The notes below the pieces were generated by a model. It did no database searches and was not told the origin of the DNA. It saw only the letters and a list, made by a program, of their open reading frames with translations. A stretch of DNA of 62,058 nucleotides, taken from the NCBI GenBank assembly GCA_014378485.1, contig JACMNO010000108.1, positions 1 to 62,058 of the forward strand. The letters run 5' to 3'. Shown in pieces: positions 37,564 to 46,391 of this stretch. Made by a program: the position numbers and the translations under genes. This DNA comes from Bacteroidia bacterium (lineage in GTDB: Bacteria > Bacteroidota > Bacteroidia > B-17B0 > Aurantibacillaceae). Positions within the stretch are counted from its first letter, which is position 1. Each line of letters begins with the position of its first letter.

Positions 37564-37804
37564 TAATAATGTTCGGCTCCGCTAGAGCCGCGTTGTTTTT
37601 TTATCTAATAATGTTTGGCTCCTACCGGAGCCATGCTGTATTACTCTTTTTTTTTAATAATGTTCGGCTCCTACCGCAGCCATGCTGTATTGCTCTTTTT
37701 TTTAATAATGTTTGGCTCCTAACGGAGCCTTTTTCGCATTGTCCCAGAGGGACAAAACATTATTAAAAAAATCTCTTTCTATTATTCATTGCTCCAGAGG
37801 AGCA
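37564..37804. repeat. Array of hairpin repeats associated with the Y1 transposase
   Basis: Four direct units begin TAATAATGTTYGGCTCC and carry a short hairpin: at 37575-37589, 37617-37632 (perfect GGCTCC-TACC-GGAGCC), 37666-37681 and 37714-37729. Units 2 to 4 recur every 48 bp, with a shared tail ATGCTGTATT-CTC and a T run after units 2 and 3. Two inverted-orientation units follow: GTCCCAGAGGGAC (37741-37753) and GCTCCAGAGGAGC (37791-37803), each next to AAAACATT. The arrangement matches REP clusters used by HUH transposases. It fills the gap between tnpA and parE. Confidence 0.8.
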
Positions 37805-37822
37805 AAACATTTTCCTGTTTTT

Positions 37823-39688
37823 TTAAGCCTTCAATAATTCTTCTTCTGCGTCCACTTCAACACGCAGATTTTCAATAATAAACTCTTGTCGGTCCTGAGT
37901 GTTTTTCCCCATATAGTAACTTAACAATTGTTGAATAGATGCTTGCTGATCTAACAGAACCGGTTCTAAACGAATATCCTTCCCGATAAAGTGCTTGAAC
38001 TCATCCGGTGATATCTCACCTAATCCCTTGAATCGGGTAATCTCCGGCTTAGGGCCAAGTTTAGCAATAGCAGCTTTACGTTCCTCCTCACTATAACAAT
38101 AAGCTGTTTCTTTTTTGTTACGGACACGGAACAATGGCGTCTGTAAAATATACACGTGCCTGTTTTTGACGAGGTCAGGGAAAAACTGTAAGAAAAACGT
38201 CAATAATAATAAACGGATATGCATTCCATCCACATCAGCATCGGTGGCGATAACCACATTGTTATATCTTAAATTTTCTAGACTATCCTCAATATTTAAA
38301 GCAGCTTGCAGCAAATTAAATTCTTCGTTCTCATAAACTATTTTTTTACCAAGGCCGAAAGAATTTAAGGGTTTCCCTTTTAGACTAAATACCGCCTGCG
38401 TATTCACATCACGTGTTTTTGTAATTGAACCACTGGCCGAATCTCCCTCACAAATAAATAAAGTGGTTTCAATAGCGCGTGGGTTTTTTACATCATCCAA
38501 ATGCATCCTACAATCACGCAATTTTTTATTATGCAAATTTGATTTTTTTGCACGCTCACGAGCGAGTTTTTGAATACCAGATAATTCTTTGCGTTCACGT
38601 TCATTCGCTACGATCTTCGCTTCAATAGCTTTGGCAGTTTCAGGGTTTTTATGCAGGTAATTATCTAAATATTGCTTAATAAAATCATTCACAAAAGAAC
38701 GCATGGTTTGTCCGCCCGGCGCAACTTCATGTGATCCTAATTTTGTTTTGGTTTGTGATTCAAACACCGGTTCCTGCACACGAACTGAAACGGCAGCTAC
38801 AATAGATTTACGAACATCAGACGGATCAAAATCTTTTTTATAGAATTCGCGAATGGTTTTTACAACCGCTTCCCTGAATGCTGCCTGGTGTGTTCCCCCT
38901 TGAGTAGTATACTGACCATTCACATAACTGTAATATTCTTCCGAATAATGTTCGTTGCTATGGGTCATAGCTAATTCAATATCATCACCTTTTAAATGAA
39001 TGATCGGATAGATTATTTCGCCGGTAATATTTTTTTCCAACAAATCCTTTAAACCATTATCTGATTTATAAACCTGACCGTTGAAGTATAAAGTTAAACC
39101 AGTATTTAAAAAAGCATAGTTCCATAACATCTTATCAATGTATTCATGTATGTAATGGTATTTTTTAAATATGGTATCATCTGGCCTGAACTCTACAAAC
39201 GTACCGTTAGCTTCATTTGTTTTTTCAAGCTTTGATTCTTTGACTAAATTACCACGCGAAAAATCGGCCGTTTTTGATTGTCCGTCCCTGAATGCCGTTA
39301 CCCTAAAATTAACAGACAAGGCATTAACCGCTTTGGTACCAACTCCATTTAAACCAATTGATTTTTTAAATGCATCGCTATCGTATTTACCACCGGTATT
39401 TATTTTTGAAACAACTTCAACCACTTTTCCTAATGGGATTCCACGTCCGTAGTCACGAATAGTAACGGCTCCATCTTTTACAGCCACATCAATTTTCTTA
39501 CCGGCACCCATCATAAACTCATCAATAGAGTTATCCATCACCTCTTTGATAAGAACATAAATTCCATCATCAAAGGCTGAACCATCACCGAGCTTACCAA
39601 TATACATCCCCGGACGCATGCGGATATGCTCTTTCCAATCGAGGGACTTAATACTGTCTTCGTTATAACTTGCTATTTCTTTTGCCAT
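37823..39688 (-). CDS. parE: DNA topoisomerase IV subunit B
   Basis: 621 residues. GHKL ATPase domain with [23 protein letters not shown] and [14 protein letters not shown]; transducer domain; Toprim domain with [13 protein letters not shown] and [16 protein letters not shown], where the acids bind Mg2+. Length fits ParE rather than GyrB (no long insert). With ParC it decatenates chromosomes. Downstream transcription toward parC must pass the hairpin array and tnpA. Confidence 0.95.
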   Translation of the reverse strand: MAKEIASYNEDSIKSLDWKEHIRMRPGMYIGKLGDGSAFDDGIYVLIKEVMDNSIDEFMMGAGKKIDVAVKDGAVTIRDYGRGIPLGKVVEVVSKINTGGKYDSDAFKKSIGLNGVGTKAVNALSVNFRVTAFRDGQSKTADFSRGNLVKESKLEKTNEANGTFVEFRPDDTIFKKYHYIHEYIDKMLWNYAFLNTGLTLYFNGQVYKSDNGLKDLLEKNITGEIIYPIIHLKGDDIELAMTHSNEHYSEEYYSYVNGQYTTQGGTHQAAFREAVVKTIREFYKKDFDPSDVRKSIVAAVSVRVQEPVFESQTKTKLGSHEVAPGGQTMRSFVNDFIKQYLDNYLHKNPETAKAIEAKIVANERERKELSGIQKLARERAKKSNLHNKKLRDCRMHLDDVKNPRAIETTLFICEGDSASGSITKTRDVNTQAVFSLKGKPLNSFGLGKKIVYENEEFNLLQAALNIEDSLENLRYNNVVIATDADVDGMHIRLLLLTFFLQFFPDLVKNRHVYILQTPLFRVRNKKETAYCYSEEERKAAIAKLGPKPEITRFKGLGEISPDEFKHFIGKDIRLEPVLLDQQASIQQLLSYYMGKNTQDRQEFIIENLRVEVDAEEELLKA

Positions 39689-39784
39689 ACCAATTTGTTT
39701 TTTGAACTTTGTTTTTTGTTGTTTGATTTTCTTTCGATTAACTCATTTCAAACAACTAATAACGAATAACTCATTTCTAAAATG

Positions 39785-40561
39785 TTAATCCCCATCCAAT
39801 AAATTTCCCAATCCTCCTAAAATACTACCTTCTTCTTTTCTTGAACCCTTAGCAAAAGATAAAATTCTCCCTGCCAACCGGCTAATTGGTAATGTCTGAA
39901 TCCAAACTTTGCCCGGTCCGCGGAGCACTGCATAAAACACTCCTTCTCCTCCAAACAAGGTATTCTTTATTCCTCCAACAAACTGAATATCATAATTCAC
40001 ATCGCTTGTAAAAGCAACGATACAACCGGTGTCGATTTTTAATATTTCGCCCGGTATTAATGTTTTTTCAATTACATGTCCGCCGCTATGAACAAAAGCC
40101 ATCCCATCGCCTTCCAGTTTTTGCATAATAAATCCTTCGCCACCAAATAATCCGGTACCAAGCTTTTTTTGAAACTCAATGCCAACCTGCACCCCTTTGG
40201 CTGCACATAAAAAGCTATCTTTTTGGCAAATAATTTTACTTCCTAAACGTGCCAAATCCATAGCAATAATTTTACCGGCATAAGGCGCTGCAAAAGTTAC
40301 CTGACGTTTTTGCTGAGAGATATTGGTGTAAACAGTCATGAATAAATTTTCGCCTGTCAGTAAACGTTTACCGGCAGTAAATAATTTATTCATAAAACCA
40401 GAATTGTTTCCATCTCCAAACAACGTTTGCATTTGAACACCGTCCGTCATCATCATAAAACTTCCGGGTTCTGCAATTACTGCTTCCTGTGGATCCAGTT
40501 CAATCTCCACACATTGCATTTCTTCTCCAAATAATTTGTAATCGATCTCGTGATTATTCAT
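39785..40561 (-). CDS. AIM24 / TIGR00266 family protein
   Basis: 258 residues. Matches the AIM24 family: EIDYKLFGEEMQCVEIELDPQEAVIAE at the N-terminus (residues in part), repeated glycine-rich turns such as GTGLFGGEGFIMQKLEGDG and NTLFGGEGVFYAVLRGPG, and the end SRLAGRI. The fold is a beta-structured trimer-like barrel; bacterial function is not established. No signal peptide. It lies between ychF and parE and is transcribed with neither in an obvious way. Confidence 0.85.
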   Translation of the reverse strand: MNNHEIDYKLFGEEMQCVEIELDPQEAVIAEPGSFMMMTDGVQMQTLFGDGNNSGFMNKLFTAGKRLLTGENLFMTVYTNISQQKRQVTFAAPYAGKIIAMDLARLGSKIICQKDSFLCAAKGVQVGIEFQKKLGTGLFGGEGFIMQKLEGDGMAFVHSGGHVIEKTLIPGEILKIDTGCIVAFTSDVNYDIQFVGGIKNTLFGGEGVFYAVLRGPGKVWIQTLPISRLAGRILSFAKGSRKEEGSILGGLGNLLDGD

Positions 40562-40569
40562 AAGCGCCT

Positions 40570-40686
40570 CCGAATCTCCCCGAAGGGGAGGAATTTGTAT
40601 AATTTGTTATTTTTTTACTTTTTTCATTTACAATTATCTCAATTCAATGTAACTCTTCCTTTTCCCCCTTCGGGGGTTAGGGGGCT
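40570..40686. repeat. Pair of inverted C4GAAG4-type hairpins between AIM24 and ychF
   Basis: TCCCCGAAGGGGA at about 40577-40589 and CCCCCTTCGGGGG at about 40663-40675 are each hairpins, and the flanking sequences (TCCGAATCTCC... and ...GGGTTAGGGGGC) are themselves roughly inverted. It fills the 123-bp gap and may act as terminator for ychF as well as a dispersed repeat. Confidence 0.5.
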
Positions 40687-41785
40687 AAACATTAAACCTA
40701 AAATGCATCACATCTCCATCAGCCACAACATATTCTTTACCTTCCACTCTTAATTTACCAACTTCCTTGCAGGCATTTTCTGATCCGTAAGTAATGTAAT
40801 CGTTATAACCGATCACCTCGGCCCGGATGAATCCTTTTTCAAAATCAGTATGAATGACACCCGCTGCTTGTGGAGCAGTCATCCCTTTTTCAATGGTCCA
40901 TGCACGAACCTCTTTTACACCAGCCGTAAAATAAGTTTGTAAATGCAATAAGCTATAAGCTTGTTTTATTAATTTGTTGACACCGGGTTCATCTAGTCCC
41001 ATTTCAGCCAAAAACATTTGCTTTTCTTCGTAAGTTTCCAATGAAGCAATTTCGCTTTCCATTTGAGCAGTGATCACCAATATTTCAGATCCTTCACCCT
41101 TTACCGATTCTTTTACTGCATCTACATGTTTGTTTCCTGTTTTTGCAGAAGCTTCATCCACATTACATACATACATCACCGGTTTAATAGTCAGCATATG
41201 TAGATCGGCAACATAAGGTAATTCGCTATCTTCCAATTTACAAGCACGGGCCGATTGTCCGCTTTCAAGAGTTTCTTTAATTCTTAACAGAGTGTTATAC
41301 GTTTTTACCGCTTCCTTGTCATTTCCGGTCTTTGCTGCTTTTTCAAATTTTTTGAGTTTTGTTTCTACAGCTTCCAGATCTTTCAACTGCAATTCCGTAT
41401 CAATGATTTCTTTATCACGAACTGGGTTCACATTACCATCCACGTGGATTACGTTATCATCATCAAAACAACGCAACACATGCAGGATTGCGTTACACTC
41501 GCGGATGTTAGCCAGGAATTTATTCCCTAAACCTTCTCCTTTACTTGCTCCTTTTACCAATCCGGCAATATCAACGATCTCAACCGTTGTAGGCAGTATG
41601 GCCTGGGGTTTTACCAATTCAGATAATTTATTCAAACGTTCATCTGGAACCGTAATAATTCCAACATTTGGTTCAATAGTACAAAACGGGAAGTTTGCCG
41701 CCTGTGCTTTTGCATTACTTAAACAATTAAACAAGGTTGATTTTCCTACATTTGGCAACCCAACAATTCCACATTTTAAAGCCAT
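40685..41785 (-). CDS. ychF: Ribosome-binding ATPase YchF
   Basis: 366 residues, full length for YchF/Ola1. G-domain with Walker A GLPNVGKSTLFNCLS, IVDIAGLVKGASKGEGLGNKFL, and an NxxE-type specificity motif (NVDEAS region) giving ATP preference; a coiled-coil insert; and the C-terminal TGS domain (about 280-364: FTAGVKEVRAWTIEKGMTAPQAAG). Binds the 70S ribosome and takes part in stress and translation control. A 21-bp motif shared with the dinB promoter lies 110 bp upstream of its start. Confidence 0.96.
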   Translation of the reverse strand: MALKCGIVGLPNVGKSTLFNCLSNAKAQAANFPFCTIEPNVGIITVPDERLNKLSELVKPQAILPTTVEIVDIAGLVKGASKGEGLGNKFLANIRECNAILHVLRCFDDDNVIHVDGNVNPVRDKEIIDTELQLKDLEAVETKLKKFEKAAKTGNDKEAVKTYNTLLRIKETLESGQSARACKLEDSELPYVADLHMLTIKPVMYVCNVDEASAKTGNKHVDAVKESVKGEGSEILVITAQMESEIASLETYEEKQMFLAEMGLDEPGVNKLIKQAYSLLHLQTYFTAGVKEVRAWTIEKGMTAPQAAGVIHTDFEKGFIRAEVIGYNDYITYGSENACKEVGKLRVEGKEYVVADGDVMHFRFNV

Positions 41786-41894
41786 TTTTTTGTTTTTGAA
41801 ATTTCCGTATTTCAGTTTTGTACAACCTACAAAAACTTCAATCGGGATAAATTATTAAATTAATCTGCAAATATATTAAAATAGGCTACTAAGC

Positions 41895-41915
41895 TTTGTT
41901 ATAAATTGTAGCAAT
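41895..41915. promoter_or_regulatory. Motif shared with the dinB upstream region
   Basis: TTTGTTATAAATTGTAGCAAT matches the dinB inverted-repeat motif at 18 of 21 positions, including the spacer AATTG. Both copies are also preceded by TACTA-GCTTTG. It lies in the 271-bp gap between divergent ychF and the transketolase gene. Confidence 0.4.
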
Positions 41916-42031
41916 CTTGCGCAGTTTTTAACAATTATACTATTTTTGCTGTGTATAAAACTTACAATATTTTATTTTTTAACATACTGTTATTATTATT
42001 AACATTAACGTTAAATAGTTTAATCAAATGC

Positions 42032-42039
42032 TATTTTTG
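42032..42039 (+). promoter_or_regulatory. -7 promoter box of the transketolase operon
   Basis: TATTTTTG matches TAnnTTTG, 17 bp before the start codon. A second identical box at 41941-41948 could be an alternative upstream promoter. Confidence 0.45.
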
Positions 42040-42056
42040 CAGCAAAATCAATACTT

Positions 42057-42905
42057 ATGGCAGATATTACAAAGTTAAAATCCTTATCCATTCAGGTTCG
42101 ACGCGACATTGTGCGCATGGTTCATGCAGTATCTTCTGGCCACCCGGGCGGTTCATTAGGTTGTACGGAATTTTTAGTGGCATTATACAATGGTGTTATG
42201 AATCATAACCCAAAGAAATTTACGATGGATGGAATCGGTGAAGACTTGTTCTTCCTGAGTAACGGACATATTTCTCCGGTGTTTTATAGTGTTTTAGCGC
42301 GTTGTGGCTATTTTCCGGTCGAAGAATTAAAAACTTTCCGTAAGCTAAATTCCCGTTTACAGGGTCATCCGACTACACACGATCATTTACCGGGTGTGCG
42401 GATTGCCAGTGGCTCTCTGGGACAAGGTATGAGTGTTGCCATAGGAGCGGCTTTAACCAAAAAACTAAATAAGGATAATTCTATTATTTACAGTTTACAC
42501 GGTGATGGCGAGCTGCAGGAAGGACAGATTTGGGAAGCAGCTATTTATGCAGCAGCCAACAAGGTTGATAATTATATTGCTACTATTGACTATAACGGCC
42601 GCCAGATAGATGGAAATGTGGATGATGTATTATCATTAGGTAACTTAAGAGCGAAATTTGAAGCATTTGGTTGGGAAGTAATTGAAACCGAAGAAGGAAA
42701 TGAGATGGCAGCAGTTCTTGAAGGATTCTCAAAAGCAAAAGCATTTATTGGAAAAGGAAAACCTATTGTAAACATTATGAAAACAGAAATGGGCGCCGGA
42801 GTGGATTTCATGATGGGAACCCACAAATGGCATGGCTCTGCACCTAACGATGATCAATTGCAGAAAGCGCTTGATCAGTTGGTTGGAAACGAAGTGGATT
42901 ACTAG
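42057..42905 (+). CDS. tktA: Transketolase, N-terminal subunit
   Basis: 282 residues, the ThDP-binding half of a split transketolase. Visible: SGHPGGSLGCTEFLVALY (substrate and cofactor His), GSLGQGMSVAIGAAL, HGDGELQEGQIWEAA with the GDG...N cofactor motif continuing to IDYNGRQIDG. Together with the subunit at 44335-45288 it transfers two-carbon units in the non-oxidative pentose phosphate pathway. The halves are normally neighbouring genes; here a VWA protein gene lies between them in the same orientation. Confidence 0.95.
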   Translation: MADITKLKSLSIQVRRDIVRMVHAVSSGHPGGSLGCTEFLVALYNGVMNHNPKKFTMDGIGEDLFFLSNGHISPVFYSVLARCGYFPVEELKTFRKLNSRLQGHPTTHDHLPGVRIASGSLGQGMSVAIGAALTKKLNKDNSIIYSLHGDGELQEGQIWEAAIYAAANKVDNYIATIDYNGRQIDGNVDDVLSLGNLRAKFEAFGWEVIETEEGNEMAAVLEGFSKAKAFIGKGKPIVNIMKTEMGAGVDFMMGTHKWHGSAPNDDQLQKALDQLVGNEVDY

Positions 42906-42908
42906 GAG

Positions 42909-43016
42909 TTATAAATTTTAAATGTTGAATTTTAAATGAATGTGGTGAAGGAAAATATTTTTTTAAAATTTATTTTAATTATTCATTTAACATTTATAAT
43001 TCATCATTCATCATTT
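42909..43016. repeat. AT-rich imperfect inverted repeat reaching into the VWA gene
   Basis: The left part (42909-42942, TTATAAATTTTAAATG...) and right part (42981-43015, ATTCATTTAACATTTATAA...) are related as inverted repeats. The right part belongs to a common Bacteroidota AT-rich repeat type and encodes IIHLTFIIHHSSF, the hydrophobic segment of the VWA protein's signal peptide. Confidence 0.4.
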
Positions 43017-44324
43017 TCTCAACCCACCAACCGCATTCTATTTATTTTTGATGATTCCTACAGCATGTATGCTCCATGGAACAGCAATATCAAAATTGAG
43101 GTGGCAAAAAAAATTATGGGTGAATTTTTAGACAGTTTAAAATCCATCCCGAATTTAGAACTAGCCCTGCGTTGTTATGGTCACCAAACTTTTATTAAAC
43201 CTGAACGTAATTGCAAGGACACTAAACTTGAAATTCCATTTGCGCCAACAGCCCAAAATGCCCTGAAAATAAAACAACGCATCCAAAAACTGGAACCCCT
43301 TGGTACCACTCCAATAGCATACTCATTAGGAGAATGCGCCTCTGATTTCACACCATGCAGTAATTGCCGGAACATCATTATTTTAATTACCGATGGGATT
43401 GAAGAATGTGGAGGAAACCCTTGTGAAGTGTCTGCCCAATTACAAAAAAAAGGAATCTTTTTAAGGCCATTTGTTATTGGTGTTGGTTTAGATGTAAAAT
43501 TTGCTGATGTGTTTGGTTGCATGGGTAAGTTTTATGATGTAAGTAATGAAGCTAATTTCAAGGACGTATTGAACTTAGTATTAACAGAAGCAATCTCGCA
43601 AACAACTGTGCAAGTTGATTTATTGGATATCCAGAAAAAACCAACCGAAACAGATGTGAACATGACTTTTTATGATTCCAATACAAAACAGATCAAATAC
43701 AATTACCTGCACACATTGAATCACAGAGGCAACCCCGATACGTTAGTATTAAGTCCCAATATTACCTACGACCTTATGGTTCATACAATTCCTCCAATAG
43801 AGAAAAAAAACATATCGATTCAGCAAGGAAAACATAATGTCATACCTGTTGATGCTCCGCAAGGCTATTTAAAATTAGAATTAGAGGGTGCAATAAGTAA
43901 ATATTATCCAACCTGTGTGGTGCGAAAAAAAGGAGAAATGAATACACTGAATATCCAGGATTTCGGAAAGACAGATAAGTACCTCACCGGAAAATACGAC
44001 CTTGAAATATTGACACTTCCACGCATTAGGTTAAATGAAGTTGAAATTCAGCAAAGCACTACAAATACCATCAAAGTGCCGACCTCAGGCAATGTATATA
44101 TTGTAAAAGGCGGAACAGGAGCAGGAAGTATTTTTGCAGATGATGGTAAAAAAATGCTTTGGGTGTGCAATTTGAATGCCGGTTTACAAAATGAAATTAT
44201 TTATCTTCAACCGGGAAATTATAAAATGGAATTCAGATATGAAAACAATAAACAAACAATCAATACAATCGAAAGAAAATTCATTGTCACATCTGCACTC
44301 ACAACGAACATTAAACTGAATTAA
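42936..44324 (+). CDS. Exported von Willebrand factor A (VWA) domain protein
   Basis: 462 residues. Signal peptide (about 1-29, ending SSFSQ); VWA domain (about 32-215) with a complete metal-ion adhesion site: Asp39-x-Ser41-x-Ser43 in FDDSYSMYA, Thr in LGTTPIAYS and Asp in ITDGIEECGG; two to three beta-sandwich-like domains follow (about 220-460). It binds proteins through a divalent metal; the ligand is unknown. It sits inside the split transketolase operon (30 bp after the first half, 10 bp before the second), a context unrelated to its likely envelope location. Confidence 0.85.
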   Translation: MNVVKENIFLKFILIIHLTFIIHHSSFSQPTNRILFIFDDSYSMYAPWNSNIKIEVAKKIMGEFLDSLKSIPNLELALRCYGHQTFIKPERNCKDTKLEIPFAPTAQNALKIKQRIQKLEPLGTTPIAYSLGECASDFTPCSNCRNIIILITDGIEECGGNPCEVSAQLQKKGIFLRPFVIGVGLDVKFADVFGCMGKFYDVSNEANFKDVLNLVLTEAISQTTVQVDLLDIQKKPTETDVNMTFYDSNTKQIKYNYLHTLNHRGNPDTLVLSPNITYDLMVHTIPPIEKKNISIQQGKHNVIPVDAPQGYLKLELEGAISKYYPTCVVRKKGEMNTLNIQDFGKTDKYLTGKYDLEILTLPRIRLNEVEIQQSTTNTIKVPTSGNVYIVKGGTGAGSIFADDGKKMLWVCNLNAGLQNEIIYLQPGNYKMEFRYENNKQTINTIERKFIVTSALTTNIKLN

Positions 44325-44334
44325 ATATACAACT

Positions 44335-45288
44335 ATGAGAAAATATCCATACACAGAAAAAAAAGACACACGTTCCGGTTTTGGAGCAGGTTTACAACAA
44401 TTAGGTCAAACGAATCCTAACGTTGTGGCATTATGCGCCGATTTAATTGGTTCATTAAAAATGGATGCTTTTAAAGCAGAAAATCCTGATCGTTTTTTTC
44501 AGGTGGGAATTGCGGAAGCCAACATGATTGGTATTGCTGCGGGTTTAACCATTGGTGGAAAAATTCCATTTACTGGAACATTTGCTAATTTCAGTACAGG
44601 CCGTGTGTATGATCAGATCCGTCAAAGCGTTGCCTACTCCGGAAAAAATGTAAAGATCTGTGCCTCACATGCTGGTTTAACTTTAGGAGAAGATGGAGCT
44701 ACTCATCAGATACTGGAAGATATTGGTTTAATGAAAATGTTACCACATATGTGTGTGATTAATCCTTGTGATTATAATCAAACCAAGGCAGCCACCATTG
44801 CCATAGCCGATTATGAAGGTCCGGTTTATTTACGTTTTGGCCGACCGGTCGTTCCAAACTTTACACCTGCTGATCAGAAATTTGAAATAGGAAAAGCTGT
44901 CATGTTAAATGAAGGCACAGACGTAACCATTATTGCTACGGGACACATGGTATGGAAAGCCATTGAAGCCGGCGAGAAATTAGCGGAGTTGGGTATCTCT
45001 GCAGAGATTATCAATATCCACACAATTAAACCATTGGATAACGAAGCAATTTTAAAATCAATTGCCAAAACAAAATGTGTGGTCACGGCTGAAGAGCATC
45101 AAATGAACGGTGGATTAGGAGACAGCGTAGCTCAGTTATTATCTCGCCACACGCCAACGCCACAAGAATTTGTAGCTGTTAATGATAGCTTCGGCGAAAG
45201 CGGAACACCTGATCAGTTAATGACCAAATATGGTTTAGATACTGTAAATATTATTGAAGCGGTGAACAAGGTTATAAAAAGAAAATAA
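44335..45288 (+). CDS. tktB: Transketolase, C-terminal subunit
   Basis: 317 residues, the pyrimidine-binding and C-terminal half of transketolase: SGFGAGLQQLGQTNPNVVAL, GIAEANMIGIAAGL with the conserved Glu that activates ThDP, FANFSTGRVYDQIRQSVAYS, SHAGLTLGEDGATHQ, and a C-terminal domain with TAEEHQMNGGLGDSVA. Needs the N-terminal subunit encoded at 42057-42905. No terminator is obvious; a repeat-rich gap follows. Confidence 0.95.
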   Translation: MRKYPYTEKKDTRSGFGAGLQQLGQTNPNVVALCADLIGSLKMDAFKAENPDRFFQVGIAEANMIGIAAGLTIGGKIPFTGTFANFSTGRVYDQIRQSVAYSGKNVKICASHAGLTLGEDGATHQILEDIGLMKMLPHMCVINPCDYNQTKAATIAIADYEGPVYLRFGRPVVPNFTPADQKFEIGKAVMLNEGTDVTIIATGHMVWKAIEAGEKLAELGISAEIINIHTIKPLDNEAILKSIAKTKCVVTAEEHQMNGGLGDSVAQLLSRHTPTPQEFVAVNDSFGESGTPDQLMTKYGLDTVNIIEAVNKVIKRK

Positions 45289-45296
45289 AAGTTTCA

Positions 45297-45475
45297 CGCA
45301 GATTTACGCAGAGTGAAACGCAAAGTTTCGCAGAAAAAAAATTAGATGTTACGTCTGCCGAATTAATCAGCGATTCTCTGCAAGGAACTTCTCTATTTAT
45401 AATATCTCCCTCTTTCAGATAAAACTCTGCGTTATCCCTGCGAATTAATCAGCGATACTCTGCGAGAAATTAAAA
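45297..45475. repeat. CGCAGA-type repeat cluster between tktB and rlmH
   Basis: The gap starts with GTTTCACGCAGA and ACGCAGAGTGAAAC as an inverted pair. A 23-bp direct repeat (45359-45381 and 45441-45463, one mismatch; core GAATTAATCAGCGAT) follows, with further CTCTGCG and CGCAGA words in both orientations. Typical dispersed Bacteroidota palindromic repeat; no gene. Confidence 0.5.
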
Positions 45476-45949
45476 CTACTCATGATGGTACTTTTCATTT
45501 TTCAAAATAGAAAAGCCTCTGTATAATTGTTCACAAAAGAACAGACGGATCATTTGATGAGAAAACGTCATGTTGGATAACGACAACACATAGGAGCTCT
45601 TGTCTAAAATCGATTTATCAATCCCAAAAGGACCACCAATTAAAAAAACAACTCTTTTACAACCAGAAACCATCCGTTTATTCAAAAAATCTGCAAATTG
45701 AATGGATGTAAATTGCTTTCCATGTTCATCCATACAAACCAAAAAATCAGATAGATCAAGTAATTTTTGGATTTCCAAAGCTTCTGCTCTTTTCTGCTCC
45801 TCAATAGGCTTCTGTCGAACTATTTTTGGCATTGAAATAGTCTCAGTGCTAAACGAGATGTAATTCTTCAACCTTTCGGTATATATTTTAACTCCTTCCA
45901 CAAGGTAAGAATCAGTTGTCTTTTCAATTTGTATAAGCAGGATTTTCAT
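45476..45949 (-). CDS. rlmH: 23S rRNA (pseudouridine1915-N3)-methyltransferase RlmH
   Basis: 157 residues, a SPOUT methyltransferase. Visible are LVCMDEHGKQFTSIQFADFL, the SAM-binding glycine loop FLIGGPFGID and the C-terminal knot SLSNMTFSHQMIRLFFCEQLYRGFSI. It methylates pseudouridine 1915 in helix 69 of 23S rRNA on assembled ribosomes. Length and motifs are standard. It faces away from the DUF4783-nadC pair. Confidence 0.96.
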   Translation of the reverse strand: MKILLIQIEKTTDSYLVEGVKIYTERLKNYISFSTETISMPKIVRQKPIEEQKRAEALEIQKLLDLSDFLVCMDEHGKQFTSIQFADFLNKRMVSGCKRVVFLIGGPFGIDKSILDKSSYVLSLSNMTFSHQMIRLFFCEQLYRGFSILKNEKYHHE

Positions 45950-46016
45950 TTATGAGCTGAGTTTATGTAGTTTTAGGCACAATAATTGCTCTTTACGATT
46001 CAAATTTACAATATTA

Positions 46017-46391
46017 ATGAAACTATTTGTTATTACTTTAATTAGCGTCTTCAGTTTATCTTTTAATTTAAAAGATATAACTGACGATGTTGCTAACGCC
46101 CTCAAACAAGGTAGTGCATCTGAATTAGTCAAAAATTTTGCTGATAAAGTTTCTATTAAGGTACTTAACCAGGAAGACCTTTTGAGTAAATCACAATCTC
46201 AGGCTTTAATTGAGGACTTTTTCTTGAAACATAAAGTTAAAAGCTATCAAACTTCTCATACCAGCATCGTAAACGGAAATCAACAATTTATTACCGGCGC
46301 TTTGGATACTAATACAGGTAAATATAGAATTTCCATATTAGTGAGAGGAAATGTAATTTCGCAGTTCAGAATAGAACACGATAATGAATAA
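46017..46391 (+). CDS. DUF4783 family protein
   Basis: 124 residues with a signal peptide (about 1-17). The rest, DDVANALKQGSASELVKNF through VKSYQTSHTSIVNGNQQF to GKYRISILVRGN, matches DUF4783, a small cystatin- or NTF2-like fold found in Bacteroidota. Function unknown. It overlaps the nadC start by 8 bp, so the genes are translationally coupled; this pairing is frequent in the phylum. Confidence 0.8.
   Translation: MKLFVITLISVFSLSFNLKDITDDVANALKQGSASELVKNFADKVSIKVLNQEDLLSKSQSQALIEDFFLKHKVKSYQTSHTSIVNGNQQFITGALDTNTGKYRISILVRGNVISQFRIEHDNE

Noticed and set aside
37530..37766. 78-codon rightward ORF with repeated SARAALFFYLIMFGS-like peptides
   Set aside because: It is simply the translation of the hairpin array and the reverse strand of the tnpA start.
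37564..37804. Regularly spaced repeats as a CRISPR array
   Set aside because: The units contain their own hairpins, spacing is 48 bp with nearly identical intervening sequence between units 2 and 3, the last units are inverted, and no cas gene is present.
41292..41858. 188-codon rightward ORF
   Set aside because: Antisense to ychF; composition (Ser/Phe/Leu rich) is typical of a reverse-strand shadow.
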